Positions 1 to 10,285 are shown, counted from the stretch's first letter. The stretch is 64,000 nucleotides of DNA from Streptomyces misionensis (GCF_900104815.1 NZ_FNTD01000004.1:4604501-4668500), one strand, 5' to 3'. Numbers and translations are program-made. The notes: generated from the sequence alone by a model not told the origin.

Positions 1-2976
1 GAGCGCCGGTTGCGGCTCGGCAGCCCGACCCAGGAACGTGTTCTGGTCACCCTGCTCCTCGAACCCGGCCGCATGGTGCCGATGTCCCGGCTGATCGCCG
101 CGGCCTGGGACGACGAGCCACCGCAGACGGCGAGCCACCAGATCCGCAAGTGCGTCGCCGCGCTGCGCACCCGCATCCCGGACGGCGCGGCGCTGATCGT
201 CACCGACGGGGCCGGCTACCGCGCCATGCTCGGCGAACACCAGCTGGACCTGCACGAGTTCACCGAATGGTCCAGACAGGCCAGGCAGGCGGTGGCGGCC
301 GGGCGGCCCGAGGACGCCGTCGGGCATCTGCGGGCCTGTCTCGACCTGTGGCGCGGCCCGGTGATGGCGGGCGCGGGCGGCTCGGTGATCAGCGCGGCCT
401 CGGCGGCGCTGGAGGAGCGCCATATGGCGGTCGCCGAGCAGTACTTCGAACTCCAGCTTGAACTGGGCCAGTCCGGCGAACTGGTCGGCCCGCTGCGCGA
501 ACTGGTCACCGCGCACCCGCTGCGGGAAACCCTGCGCGGCCGGCTGATGGTGGCGCTGTACCGGGCCGGCCGGCAGGCCGAGGCGCTGGAGGAGTTCGGC
601 CGGGTGCGCGACCTGCTGGTGGAGGAGCTGGGTATCGACCCCGGCGCCGAACTCACCAGACTGTACGAGGCGATCCTGCGCGACAGCCCCGAAGTGGCCC
701 CCCGCGTACCGCAGTCGGTGGCCGACCGGGCCGCGCTGCTGGTCCCCGCGCCGTACACCACCCAGTCCTCCGGCACCGAGCCCGCGCCCTGCACCCTGCC
801 CTACGACCTGCCCGACTTCACCGGCCGCGACGACGAGCTGGCCCGGCTAATCACCGTGGGCCGCGCCCCGGCCGGGGGCGGCGCCCGGATCGTCGGCGTC
901 GACGGCATGGGCGGCAGCGGCAAGACCGCGCTCGCCGTGCACGCCGCCCACCTGCTCGCCCCCGACTACCCCGACGGGCAGCTCTTCGTGGACCTGCGCG
1001 GCTTCAGCCCCGGCGAGAAGGCCCAGGAACCGGGCGCCGTGCTGCACTCCTTACTCCACACGCTCGGCATACCGGACGACCGAATACCGGACGACCTGGA
1101 GCGCCGTACCACCTTCTGGCGCACCGTCTCCGCCCAGCGGAAACTGCTCCTGCTGCTCGACAACGCCGCCGACGCCGCCCAGGTACGGCCCCTGCTGCCC
1201 GCCTCCGAGGGCTGCCTCGCCATCCTCACCAGCCGGGTCCGCATGCTCGACCTCGACGGCTCCGAATGGCTCTCCCTCGGGCTGCTCTCCGCGGGCGACA
1301 GCACCACCCTGCTCACCCGGATGCTCGGCGCCGGCCGCACCGCCGCCGAACCCCGGGCCGTGGACCAGCTCGCCCGGCTGTGCGGCGGCCTGCCGCTCGC
1401 CCTGCGCATCACCACCGCCCGGCTGCGCAACCGGCCGCGCTGGACCGTGCAGTACCTGGTCGACCGGCTCGCCGACGAGACCCGGCGGCTGCGCGAGCTG
1501 AGCGCGGGGGAGCGGAGCGTCGAGGCCACGCTGAGACTGTCGTACCAGGCCATGGACGAGGACCAGCGCGGCGCGTTCCGGGTGCTCGGGCTGCACCCCG
1601 GCAGCGCCATCGACGTGCACTCCGCCGCCGCCCTGCTCGGCACCGACGGCCGCGACGCCGAGGACATCCTGGAGGGGCTGCTCGACGCCCACCTGCTGGA
1701 GCAGCACGAGGCGGGCCTGTACGGCTTCCACGACCTGGTGCGCACGTACGCGCTGAGCGTGCGCGAGGTGGAGGACGACGAGGAGGCCGCCGCCGAGCGG
1801 CTGGTCGCGTACTACATCCAGGCCACGGACCTGGCCTGCGAGACCCTCTTCCCCGGCCGCAGCCGCTACGGCGACGCCCCCGCCGACCTGGCCGACCTGC
1901 CCCGGCTGGACGACGGCGAGCAGGCACTGCGCTGGTTCGACCGGGAGTACGAGGCGCTGCTCGCGGTGGTCGCCCGGGCCGGCACCCAGGGCCTGCACCG
2001 CCCGGCCGCGCTGCTCGCCCGCAACCTGCTCTTCTACCTGGACCTGCGCGGACGCTACGAGGAGTTCCGGGTGGTCGGCAGGATCGGGGTCGCCGCCTGC
2101 CGCCAGCTGGACGACCCCGCGCTGCTCGGCATCAGCCTGTGCAACCTGGCCGTCGCCCACTGGTGGCTCGGCGACTTCCAGGACGGCATCACCACCGCCC
2201 AGGAGGGCCTGGAGCACTCCAGCGGCAGCGACCCGCGCTCCGAGGCGATGTGCCTGGACGTGCTCGGCCTGCTGCACGGCTCCCTCGGCAACTTCGAACA
2301 GGCCCGCGCCTACCTGGACCAGGGCATCGCCCTGCACCGGGAGCTGGGACTGTCCCGGATGGAGGCGCAGGCGCTGGTCAACCTGTCCACCGTGCAGATC
2401 TGGACCGGTCACTACGCCGAGGGCGCCCGCAACGCGGCCCGCGCCACCGAGCTGAACCGGCGCCTGGGCGAGCGCAGCAACGAGATCCACTCCCTGACCT
2501 TCCTCGCCCTCGCCCACCTCGGCACCGGCGAGGACGAGCGCGCCCGCGCCTGTCTCGCCCAGGCCCTGGAACTGTGCGACGAGTCCCGCAAGCCCGCCAA
2601 CGTCGCCGTCGTCCTCGCCCACTGGGCCCGGGTCTGCCAGCGCCTCGGCGACGTCCGCTCCGCCGCCGAGCACGCCGAGCGCGCCCTCGACCTGGTCTCC
2701 GCGGAAGGCACGGCGCTGCGCCAGGCGACCGTCTCCAACGTGGTCGGGCTCGTCCATCTGCGCAGCGGCGCCCCCGACCGGGCGATGGAACTGCACGGCC
2801 AGGCCCACGAGCTGGCCTCCCGGCACGGGTACCGGATCGAGATCGCGCACGCCCTGCACGGGATGGCGGAGGCCGCGCAGGCGCTCGACGACGAGAAGAC
2901 GGCGGAGCGGCATCACGCGCAGGCGAAGGCGCTGTACGACGCGATGGGGGTCACCGAGGCGGGACGGCGGCTGTAG
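1..2976 (+). CDS. SARP/AfsR-type regulator with NB-ARC and TPR domains, 5' end cut by window edge
   Basis: Large signal-transduction regulator of the AfsR class. The frame is open from base 1, so the true start lies a little upstream; counting from the TTG at 10 gives 988 residues. In order it shows an OmpR-like winged-helix DNA-binding domain (about 1-75), a bacterial transcriptional activation domain (about 80-225, ending near LGIDPGAELTRLYEAIL), an NB-ARC ATPase with Walker A GMGGSGKT near residue 300, kinase-2 LLLLLDN near 380 and GLPLAL near 460, then TPR-like helical repeats from about 680 to the end. In this family nucleotide binding gates activation of antibiotic or developmental genes. 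No biosynthetic cluster lies to its right, so the target is unknown. Confidence 0.9.
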   Translation, partial: ERRLRLGSPTQERVLVTLLLEPGRMVPMSRLIAAAWDDEPPQTASHQIRKCVAALRTRIPDGAALIVTDGAGYRAMLGEHQLDLHEFTEWSRQARQAVAAGRPEDAVGHLRACLDLWRGPVMAGAGGSVISAASAALEERHMAVAEQYFELQLELGQSGELVGPLRELVTAHPLRETLRGRLMVALYRAGRQAEALEEFGRVRDLLVEELGIDPGAELTRLYEAILRDSPEVAPRVPQSVADRAALLVPAPYTTQSSGTEPAPCTLPYDLPDFTGRDDELARLITVGRAPAGGGARIVGVDGMGGSGKTALAVHAAHLLAPDYPDGQLFVDLRGFSPGEKAQEPGAVLHSLLHTLGIPDDRIPDDLERRTTFWRTVSAQRKLLLLLDNAADAAQVRPLLPASEGCLAILTSRVRMLDLDGSEWLSLGLLSAGDSTTLLTRMLGAGRTAAEPRAVDQLARLCGGLPLALRITTARLRNRPRWTVQYLVDRLADETRRLRELSAGERSVEATLRLSYQAMDEDQRGAFRVLGLHPGSAIDVHSAAALLGTDGRDAEDILEGLLDAHLLEQHEAGLYGFHDLVRTYALSVREVEDDEEAAAERLVAYYIQATDLACETLFPGRSRYGDAPADLADLPRLDDGEQALRWFDREYEALLAVVARAGTQGLHRPAALLARNLLFYLDLRGRYEEFRVVGRIGVAACRQLDDPALLGISLCNLAVAHWWLGDFQDGITTAQEGLEHSSGSDPRSEAMCLDVLGLLHGSLGNFEQARAYLDQGIALHRELGLSRMEAQALVNLSTVQIWTGHYAEGARNAARATELNRRLGERSNEIHSLTFLALAHLGTGEDERARACLAQALELCDESRKPANVAVVLAHWARVCQRLGDVRSAAEHAERALDLVSAEGTALRQATVSNVVGLVHLRSGAPDRAMELHGQAHELASRHGYRIEIAHALHGMAEAAQALDDEKTAERHHAQAKALYDAMGVTEAGRRL

Positions 2977-3152
2977 AACCGGCGCGGGGCGTTCCCTGCG
3001 TGCCGGTCGCCGTACCCGGCGTTCCGCCGGTGCCCCGGACAGGACGACGGCACCGGTGGGTGTGACCCGGCCGGTGCCGTCGGCGTGCTCGTGCGTGCTG
3101 CGTACGGGGTGTTCGACGGGTGCCGTGGGCGTCCGCCGCGGCGGACGGGCGG

Positions 3153-3338
3153 TCAGGAGTGGACGAGGCCCGGGCCACGGTCGTCGGCCAGAACGGAGCG
3201 GGAGTGGCTGCTGTTGCCGTGCACCAGGGCCTGGTGCAGGCCGGTGGCGGGGACGGTGGCGGCGGCACCCAGGGCGAGGACGCCGGCACCGGCGAGAGCG
3301 GCCAGAACAGTCTTCGTACGCAGAGTGATGGCACGCAT
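3153..3338 (-). CDS. Small secreted peptide, 61 aa
   Basis: Short minus-strand gene read from the ATG whose complement is at 3336-3338. The product begins MRAITLRTKT followed by a hydrophobic stretch rich in Ala, Gly and Leu (about residues 10-27), a typical Sec signal peptide. The mature part is only about 30 residues, hydrophilic and rich in His and Ser. The frame is open further upstream, but those residues (WRRGGPGDRN) look like non-coding sequence. A GGGGG run lies upstream of the chosen start as a weak ribosome binding site. I recognise no family; small secreted peptides of this kind are common in Streptomyces. Confidence 0.5.
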   Translation of the reverse strand: MRAITLRTKTVLAALAGAGVLALGAAATVPATGLHQALVHGNSSHSRSVLADDRGPGLVHS

Positions 3339-3498
3339 GATGACCCCCAGAGAGAGACGGATCGTGTTCCGGTCGCCGGGCCCTCCCCGACGCCACGAAA
3401 GATGTTCCGGGCCGCCGGTCCCCAAGCCTTCCCCGCTGGGTACCGGGCCCGGGTAGGCCGTCGGTACTCCTGATCGATTTCGCAGGTCGGAGTGGGTG

Positions 3499-4164
3499 TC
3501 AGCCGGGTTTCACGACCCACAGGAAGGCCTGCGGCACCTGGGCGACACCCTTGCCGAGCCGCCCGTCGGGCTCGCGCACGGTACGGGAGGCGAGCCGGAA
3601 CCCGGCGTCCGCCAGCAGCCGCGTCACGTCCTCCGGGAGCCGCCGCCGGAAGTCCAGCGCGACCGCGTGGTCCCAGGGCCTCTCCAGGCGCAGGGAGTCC
3701 CGGCCGACCTGGAACGCCACCAGCAGCTGCCCGCCGGGCGCGAGGACGCGGTACAGCTCGGCGAACAGGTCCGGGAGCCGCTCGTCGGGGGTGTGGATGG
3801 AGGAGTACCAGGAGAGTGCCCCGGCGAGGGAACCGTCCGGGAACGGGAGGTCCAGCATGGAGCCCTGCTCGAAGCGCAGGCCGGGGTGGTCGCGGCGGGC
3901 CACGGCGAGCATGGACGCGGAGAGGTCGAGGCCGCGGGCGTCCAGGCCCAGGGCGGCGAGGTGCGCGGTGACCTCGCCGGGCCCGCAGCCGAGGTCGGCC
4001 ACCCGGCCGCCCGGCCCCACCTCCTCCGCGAACGCGGCGAGCAGGGCCCGCTCCAGCGGCATGCCGGCGAGCGGGTCGCGGAAGTGCTCGGCGTAGTCCT
4101 CCGCGACGGTGTCGTAGAAGGTGCGGGTGTCGGTCAGGAAGTCCCGGGTTTCGGTCATGCGCAT
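3499..4164 (-). CDS. Class I SAM-dependent methyltransferase, small molecule type
   Basis: Predicted methyltransferase of about 221 residues. The SAM-binding motif I is VADLGCGPGEV, followed by motif II residues around ARGLDLSASML and the post-II acidic and proline loops, as in the Methyltransf_11/25 families. The C-terminal half (LAPGGQLLVAFQVG) is the usual motif III area. The start is uncertain: ATG at 4164 (MRMTETRD) and ATG at 4158 are both possible and neither has a clear Shine-Dalgarno sequence. The frame stays open to 4314, but those extra residues do not look like protein. The substrate cannot be told from sequence. It is a single gene between the small secreted peptide and cspA. Confidence 0.8.
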   Translation of the reverse strand: MRMTETRDFLTDTRTFYDTVAEDYAEHFRDPLAGMPLERALLAAFAEEVGPGGRVADLGCGPGEVTAHLAALGLDARGLDLSASMLAVARRDHPGLRFEQGSMLDLPFPDGSLAGALSWYSSIHTPDERLPDLFAELYRVLAPGGQLLVAFQVGRDSLRLERPWDHAVALDFRRRLPEDVTRLLADAGFRLASRTVREPDGRLGKGVAQVPQAFLWVVKPG

Positions 4165-4318
4165 GGAAGGTAGCGGGCCGGAAGCCACGGCGGGGGAACG
4201 GATTCCCGCGCGGCGCGTGATCCTCGCCGGGGCGCCACGAACGAATAGCGGGCCCGGACCCGTGGAATTCGTCCGGAGTTCATCCGGAATTGGCCATCGG
4301 AAGTATCCGGGCAAAGGC

Positions 4319-4353
4319 AGGAGCCCCGTCGCCGCGAGCGGCGTGGGGCTCCT
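4319..4353 (-). terminator. Hairpin terminator downstream of cspA
   Basis: Perfect 9-bp inverted repeat AGGAGCCCC (4319-4327) / GGGGCTCCT (4345-4353), with further pairing inside the loop (CGCCG/CGGCG). It lies 36 bases past the cspA stop codon and has no long T tract, as is usual for actinomycete terminators. Confidence 0.75.
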
Positions 4354-4389
4354 TGGGTACTGCTCTCAGGTTCTGCGATCAGGCAGTGA

Positions 4390-4593
4390 TCAGGCGGGGG
4401 TGACGTTCTCCGCCTGCGGGCCCTTCGGACCCTGCGTCACGTCGAAGGTCACCTGCTGGTTCTCCTCGAGGGAGCGGAAGCCGGTGGCGTTGATCGCGGA
4501 GTAGTGAACGAAGACGTCGGGGCCGCCGCCCTCCTGGGCGATGAAGCCAAAGCCCTTTTCGGCGTTGAACCACTTAACGGTTCCGGTAGCCAT
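4390..4593 (-). CDS. cspA: Cold-shock domain protein (CspA family)
   Basis: A 67-residue single cold-shock domain that binds single-stranded RNA or DNA and acts as an RNA chaperone. RNP1 is GFGFIA (about residues 15-20) and RNP2 is VFVHY (about 27-31); length and composition match the Streptomyces SC7.0/ScoF family. The start ATG follows a strong AAGGAGG site. The 5' side is a 286-base divergent gap shared with mqnA that contains a possible structured leader. Streptomyces carry several paralogues of this gene, so which one this is cannot be said. Confidence 0.95.
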   Translation of the reverse strand: MATGTVKWFNAEKGFGFIAQEGGGPDVFVHYSAINATGFRSLEENQQVTFDVTQGPKGPQAENVTPA

Positions 4594-4683
4594 AAGCCCT
4601 CCTTGGGCTCAAAAGGGTTGCCCTGCTCCAGAACCTGCAAGTGCGAAACCGTGCTGCACCACTGCATACGTCTGAAAACGACG

Positions 4684-4714
4684 AGAGCCCGCGGTCACAT
4701 GCTCCGCAGGCTCT
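4684..4714 (-). promoter_or_regulatory. Candidate hairpin in the cspA 5' leader
   Basis: Inverted repeat AGAGCC (4684-4689) plus GCGG (4691-4694), pairing with CCGC (4704-4707) plus GGCTCT (4709-4714) across one C/A mismatch and a 9-base loop. It sits 91-121 bases upstream of the cspA start codon. Structured leaders are known to control other cold-shock genes; whether this one is transcribed is an inference. Confidence 0.35.
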
Positions 4715-4828
4715 GTACTGCAAGGGAAACCAAACTGCAACTTGCGGCGAGCCTAGCACGCGGGCAGCCGAAAGCAATAGAGGGCAAGATCACTTCACCC
4801 GGATGTTTGAACTCGGTAACCCGTTTGA

Positions 4829-5728
<900 letters not shown>

Positions 5729-5767
5729 TCACTACGCTGCGGGTGGTGAACGGGGAGGGGGACCGCC

Positions 5768-7639
5768 ATGCGGCCGGAGCACACGGGCGGGAATGAGCGG
5801 AACGCACCCGGCGGCCCGGTCGGCCGCTCCGGGGCCGCCGGTCCCGCGGACGGCTTCGCGGCCGGTGACCCGGTCGGACACCCCGGTTCCGGCGGGTCGC
5901 CGGACCGGTCCCGGGGCGACGACTCGGTCGTGCGGGCGCTCGCCGGGGACGAACCGGTGGCCGTGGGGCCGTACCGGCTGATCGGCCGGCTCGGAGCCGG
6001 GGGCATGGGACGGGTCTACCTCGGGCGCAGCGCGGGGGGCCGCACCGTCGCGGTCAAGATCGTGCATCCGCACTTCGCGCTGGACGAGGAGTTCCGGGCC
6101 CGCTTCCGGCGCGAGGTGGAGGCCGCCCGCCGGGTCGGCGGCGCCTGGACCGCGCCGGTGCTGGACGCGGACCCGGACGCCCCGGTGCCCTGGGTCGCCA
6201 CCGCCTACGCGGCCGGTCCCTCCCTCGCCGCGGCCGTCACCGAGAACGGGCCGCTGCCCGAGCACACGGTGCGGGCGCTGGCCGCGGGCCTCGCCGAGGC
6301 GCTGACCGCCGTCCACGCCCTGGGCCTGGTCCACCGGGACGTCAAGCCGTCCAACGTGCTGCTCACCCTGGACGGCCCCCTGCTGATCGACTTCGGCATC
6401 GCCCGCGCCACGGACGGCACCGCCTCCCTCACCGCCACCGGCGCGTCGGTCGGCTCACCGGGCTACATGTCCCCGGAGCAGATCCTCGGAGGGACCGTCA
6501 CCGGCGCGGCGGACGTCTTCTCCCTGGGCGCGGTCCTCACGTACGCGGCGACGGGGGAGTCCCCGTTCCCGGGCGACTCCTCCGCCGCGCTCCTCTACAA
6601 GGTCGTCCACGAGGACCCCGAACTGGGCGCGCTGAGCGGGGAACTGCGGGAGGTCGCCGCCGCCTGCCTGGCCAAGTCCCCGGCGGCCCGCCCCTCCCCG
6701 GCCGACGTCGGCCGCCGCCTCGCCCCCGGCGGCGCCGCCCGCCTCGTCGCCGGCGGCTGGCTGCCGGGTCCGCTGGTGGAGCGGGTCAGCAGGAGCGCGG
6801 TCCACCTGCTCAACCTGGACACGGGGGAGACGGTCCACTCGGGACCGGTGGCGTTCGACGGGCCGTCGGTGAGCGGAACGCGAACTCCCTCCCCGCCGGG
6901 GCAGTTCGGCCCGGCCCCGGTCATGACCCCGCCCGCGCCGCGAACCCCGCCGCCCCGGCCGGCCTACGCCCCCGTCCCCCCGGCCGCCGTCCCCGGCCCC
7001 CGCCCCGGCAGGCTCTCGGTGAGCGTCGCGGCGAACGCGGCCCCGGCGGAGAACGGCCGCGGCCGCAGGCTGAGTTGCACCGTCGCCCTGGCGGTCGCCG
7101 GGGCCCTCGCCCTGGCGGCGGTGGGCATCGGCGGGCTGCTGCGCCCGTGGTACGGCGCCGACGGCGGCGGGCACGACGAAGCGGGCGGCGCCCACACCCC
7201 GGCCCCGAGCACGGCCCCCAGCGACGGCGCCGTCGGCGAGCCCCCGCCCGGCGCGTCCGACCCGTCCGCCGGAACCCCGGCCGGCGCCGTCCCGGCGCGG
7301 TACATCGGCACCTGGGAGGGACCGGCCACCGGCCTCGGCGGCACCCTGCCCATGGGCACCTTCCGGCTCACCGTCCACCAGGCGGCGCCGGGGCGGCCGT
7401 TGGGGAAGCTGCGGCAGACCGACACCGTCGGCGCCGTCTGCACCGACCTCCTCACCCTGAAGAAGGTCACCGGCACCCGGCTCCTCGTCACCTCGGTGGG
7501 CGCGAAGGACAACCACGCCGGCTGCGACCCCGCACCCCACCAGATCGAACTGACCCCGACCGGCGACGACCTCACCTACACCTCCGACAGCGCGGCGGAG
7601 GGCCACCCGACGTCCCGGATGACCAAGGTCGGCGGGTGA
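5768..7639 (+). CDS. Membrane-anchored Ser/Thr protein kinase (Hanks type)
   Basis: 623-residue eukaryotic-like kinase. The catalytic domain (about 65-325) carries the glycine loop GAGGMG, the invariant Lys97 in VAVKI, HRDVKPSN with catalytic Asp191, and DFG Asp208. A Pro-rich linker follows, then a single membrane helix at about 437-460, and an extracytoplasmic C-terminal domain of roughly 160 residues. That domain holds two cysteines (VCTDLL and AGCDPAP) and is not a PASTA domain; similar tails in Streptomyces have no known ligand. The start ATG follows GGGAGGGGG. The stop overlaps the next gene by 4 bases (GTGA), so the kinase is probably co-translated with the prepilin peptidase. Confidence 0.92.
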   Translation: MRPEHTGGNERNAPGGPVGRSGAAGPADGFAAGDPVGHPGSGGSPDRSRGDDSVVRALAGDEPVAVGPYRLIGRLGAGGMGRVYLGRSAGGRTVAVKIVHPHFALDEEFRARFRREVEAARRVGGAWTAPVLDADPDAPVPWVATAYAAGPSLAAAVTENGPLPEHTVRALAAGLAEALTAVHALGLVHRDVKPSNVLLTLDGPLLIDFGIARATDGTASLTATGASVGSPGYMSPEQILGGTVTGAADVFSLGAVLTYAATGESPFPGDSSAALLYKVVHEDPELGALSGELREVAAACLAKSPAARPSPADVGRRLAPGGAARLVAGGWLPGPLVERVSRSAVHLLNLDTGETVHSGPVAFDGPSVSGTRTPSPPGQFGPAPVMTPPAPRTPPPRPAYAPVPPAAVPGPRPGRLSVSVAANAAPAENGRGRRLSCTVALAVAGALALAAVGIGGLLRPWYGADGGGHDEAGGAHTPAPSTAPSDGAVGEPPPGASDPSAGTPAGAVPARYIGTWEGPATGLGGTLPMGTFRLTVHQAAPGRPLGKLRQTDTVGAVCTDLLTLKKVTGTRLLVTSVGAKDNHAGCDPAPHQIELTPTGDDLTYTSDSAAEGHPTSRMTKVGG

Positions 7640-8355
7640 CCGGGGCCTTCGTGCTCGGTGCCCTGCTGTGGGGCGCGCTCGCGGGCGCCCTGCTGCCCCG
7701 CGCGGCGCACCGGCTCGCCGTACCGGCGGGAGAACCCCGGCGCGCGCACTGCGCCGAGGGCCACCCGCTCCGGGGCTGGCTGGGCCGCAGGGTGTGCGGG
7801 CGGTGTGCGTCCGCCGCCGGCCCCCTCCTGCCCGCCGTCACCGCCCTGGTCTGCGCCGCCCTCGCCGCCGCGACCGGCCCGCGGCCCGAGGCGGGGGTCT
7901 GGCTGGCGCTCGCCCCGGCGGGGGTGCTGCTCGGGGCGGTCGACGCCCGGGTGCGGCGGCTGCCCGACGTGCTGACGCTGCCCCTCGTCGCCGCCGCGCT
8001 CGCGCTGCTGGGACTCGCCTCGCTGCTGCCCGGCCACCGCGGCCACTGGCCCACCGCGCTCTGCGCGTCCCTCGTGCTCGCGGCCGGTTACGCCGTGCTG
8101 CACCTGGTGAACCCGGCCGGCCTGGGCTTCGGGGACGTCAAGCTGGCGCTCGGGGCGGGGGCCGTGCTCGGCTGGTACGGGTGGCCGGTGGTGCTGCTCG
8201 GCACGTTCGCCGGGTTCGTGCTCGGAGCCCTGTACGGCGGCGCGCTCGTCGTGGTGCGGCGGGCCGGGCGGGGGTCGGTGATCCCGTTCGGGCCGTTTCT
8301 GCTGGGCGGAGCGCTGGTCGGGGTGCTGATCGGCGGGTATGGGGCGCTGGCGTAG
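7636..8355 (+). CDS. Prepilin peptidase, A24 family
   Basis: Polytopic membrane aspartyl protease of 239 residues that would cleave type IV prepilin or Flp/Tad-like leader peptides. The two catalytic aspartates are visible: Asp103 in GAVDARVRRLPD and Asp167 in the GxGD motif GFGDVKLALGAG. A short N-terminal loop holds CAEGHPL and CGRC, reminiscent of the zinc-type cysteines of bifunctional prepilin peptidases, but no methyltransferase domain is evident. The GTG start overlaps the kinase stop by 4 bases. No pilin genes lie nearby, so its substrates are elsewhere. Confidence 0.85.
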   Translation: MTGAFVLGALLWGALAGALLPRAAHRLAVPAGEPRRAHCAEGHPLRGWLGRRVCGRCASAAGPLLPAVTALVCAALAAATGPRPEAGVWLALAPAGVLLGAVDARVRRLPDVLTLPLVAAALALLGLASLLPGHRGHWPTALCASLVLAAGYAVLHLVNPAGLGFGDVKLALGAGAVLGWYGWPVVLLGTFAGFVLGALYGGALVVVRRAGRGSVIPFGPFLLGGALVGVLIGGYGALA

Positions 8356-8399
8356 GCTGGTCCGGTCCGTCCTCGCCCCTTCAGAAAGGGAAGCCCCCG

Positions 8400-9599
8400 G
8401 TGACCGAGAAGGCCGACCTCCAGTCCGTCCTCGACCGTGCCGCCGCCGGTGGGCGGATCACCCCGGAAGAGGCCGTCGCCCTGTACCGCGACGCCCCCCT
8501 GCACGCGCTGGGCGCCGCCGCCGACGCCGTGCGCCGCCGCAAGTACGCCGGTATCGAGCACATCGCGACGTACATCATCGAGCGCAACATCAACTACACG
8601 AACGTGTGTGTCACGGCGTGCAAGTTCTGCGCCTTCTACGCGGCCCCCAAGGACACGGAGAAGGGCTGGACCCGCGATCTCGACGACATCCTGCGCCGCT
8701 GCGCGGAGACCGTCGAGCTGGGCGGCACCCAGATCATGTTCCAGGGCGGCCACCACCCGGACTACGGCGTCGAGTACTACGAGAAGCACTTCAAGGCCAT
8801 CAAGGACGCCTTCCCCCAGCTGGTGATCCACTCGCTGGGCGCGTCCGAGGTCGAGCACATGGCCCGGATCAGCGGCGTGTCGGTCGAGGAGGCCATCACC
8901 CGGATCCACGAGGCCGGCCTCGACTCCTTCGCCGGCGCCGGTGCCGAACTGCTGCCCGAGCGGCCCCGCAAGGCCATCGCCCCGCTGAAGGAGAGCGGCG
9001 AGCGCTGGCTGGAGATCATGGAGACCGCGCACCGGCTGGGTGTCGAGTCCACCTCCACCATGCTGATGGGCACCGGCGAGACCAACGCCGAGCGCATCGA
9101 GCACCTGCGGATGATCCGCGACGTCCAGGACCGCACGGGCGGCTTCCGCGCGTTCATCCCGTACACGTACCAGCCGGAGAACAACCACCTCAAGGGCCGC
9201 ACCCAGGCGACGCTCTTCGAGTACCTGCGGATGATCGCCATCGCCCGGCTGTTCCTCGACAACGTCCAGCACATCCAGGGCTCCTGGCTCACCACGGGCA
9301 AGGAGGTCGGCCAGCTGTCCCTGCACTACGGCGCGGACGACCTCGGCTCGATCATGCTGGAGGAGAACGTGGTGTCCTCGGCCGGCGCGAAGCACCGCTC
9401 CAACCGGCTGGAGATCATCGACCTCATCCGCAAGGCGGGCCGGGTGCCGGCGCAGCGGGCCACGACGTACGAGCACCTCGTCGTGCACGACGACCCGGCG
9501 AACGACCCGGTGGACGACCGCGTCGTCTCCCACATCTCCTCCACGGCCATCGAGGGCGGCACCGCCCACCCCGAGCTGAAGCTGCTCTCCGCCAACTGA
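8400..9599 (+). CDS. mqnC: Cyclic dehypoxanthinyl futalosine synthase MqnC
   Basis: Radical-SAM enzyme that cyclises dehypoxanthinyl futalosine in menaquinone biosynthesis. The 399-residue product carries the CX3CX2C cluster motif CVTACKFC (Cys70, Cys74, Cys77), followed by FYAAPKD, GGTQIMFQGG and the family blocks GAGAELL and PYTYQPENN. The GTG start at 8400 has AAAGGG nine bases upstream; an in-frame extension further upstream overlaps the peptidase and is not credible. It sits 44 bases after the prepilin peptidase gene and just before an amidohydrolase-like gene and menG, so the neighbourhood is devoted to quinones. Confidence 0.95.
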   Translation: MTEKADLQSVLDRAAAGGRITPEEAVALYRDAPLHALGAAADAVRRRKYAGIEHIATYIIERNINYTNVCVTACKFCAFYAAPKDTEKGWTRDLDDILRRCAETVELGGTQIMFQGGHHPDYGVEYYEKHFKAIKDAFPQLVIHSLGASEVEHMARISGVSVEEAITRIHEAGLDSFAGAGAELLPERPRKAIAPLKESGERWLEIMETAHRLGVESTSTMLMGTGETNAERIEHLRMIRDVQDRTGGFRAFIPYTYQPENNHLKGRTQATLFEYLRMIAIARLFLDNVQHIQGSWLTTGKEVGQLSLHYGADDLGSIMLEENVVSSAGAKHRSNRLEIIDLIRKAGRVPAQRATTYEHLVVHDDPANDPVDDRVVSHISSTAIEGGTAHPELKLLSAN

Positions 9600-9606
9600 G
9601 CCCGCC

Positions 9607-10212
9607 GTGCTGACGATCCACGCCGACTCCAGGGGGTCCGCGCTCGCCGTCGAGGGCGAGGCCGTCGTGGGCGCGGGGGACCTGGCGGAACTGGCCGACG
9701 GGTATCCGCGGGCGCGGGTGCGCCGCTGGCCCGGCATCCTCACGCCCGGCTTCGTCAACCTCCACGGCACCGAGCTGCTGGAGGAGGCGTACCACCCCGA
9801 TCCCCGGGAGGCCGACGCCCTCGGCACCGAGCCGCTGACGGGCGCGGCGCTCGCCGCGCTCGCGCCGGACGACGTGCGCTGGGGCGGGAGCGCGCGGCGC
9901 GGCGTCCAGCGGATGCTGGCGCACGGCACGGTGGCCGCGGCGTGCGACCCGCTGCGCAACCGGGCGGTCCGGGACGCGGTACGGCGCACCGGGCTGGACG
10001 TGGTGGAACGGCAGGGTCGGCCCGGCGGGGTGCCCTCGCTGGACCCGTTCGCCTCCGGGCTGCCGCCCCGCACGCCCCCGGCCCGTAAGACCGGCAGCGC
10101 CGCGTGCTTCGCCGTCTTCGACGTCGCCGACGAGGCGGAACTGGCCGAGCGCGGCGCGTCGACGTGCGTGGCGACGGTCATCGGCGGCCGGCTGCTGTAC
10201 CGCCGCCGGTGA
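9607..10212 (+). CDS. Barrel-less amidohydrolase-like protein (imidazolonepropionase-like domain)
   Basis: 201-residue protein that begins and ends like an amidohydrolase but is about half the normal length. The N-terminal part has the entry strand [10 protein letters not shown], where active enzymes have PGxxxxHxH; here the second histidine is replaced (His-Gly-Thr). The C-terminal part [15 protein letters not shown] followed by [13 protein letters not shown] resembles the closing beta-sandwich of such enzymes. The metal-binding TIM barrel between them is missing, so hydrolase activity is unlikely. It starts 7 bases after mqnC, suggesting co-transcription and a role linked to that pathway, but the function is unknown. 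Confidence 0.7.
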   Translation: MLTIHADSRGSALAVEGEAVVGAGDLAELADGYPRARVRRWPGILTPGFVNLHGTELLEEAYHPDPREADALGTEPLTGAALAALAPDDVRWGGSARRGVQRMLAHGTVAAACDPLRNRAVRDAVRRTGLDVVERQGRPGGVPSLDPFASGLPPRTPPARKTGSAACFAVFDVADEAELAERGASTCVATVIGGRLLYRRR

Positions 10213-10285
10213 GCCGCGCGGTGCCCGGCGCACCGACTCCCCAGCCCGGAGAACTCCGGCGGGACCCTGCTGCAACAATGGCCGG

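Noticed and set aside
1051..3396. A 781-codon open frame on the minus strand antisense to the SARP gene
   Set aside because: Low-complexity Gly/Ala/Gln/Val product typical of antisense frames in high-GC DNA; the sense frame has clear domains.
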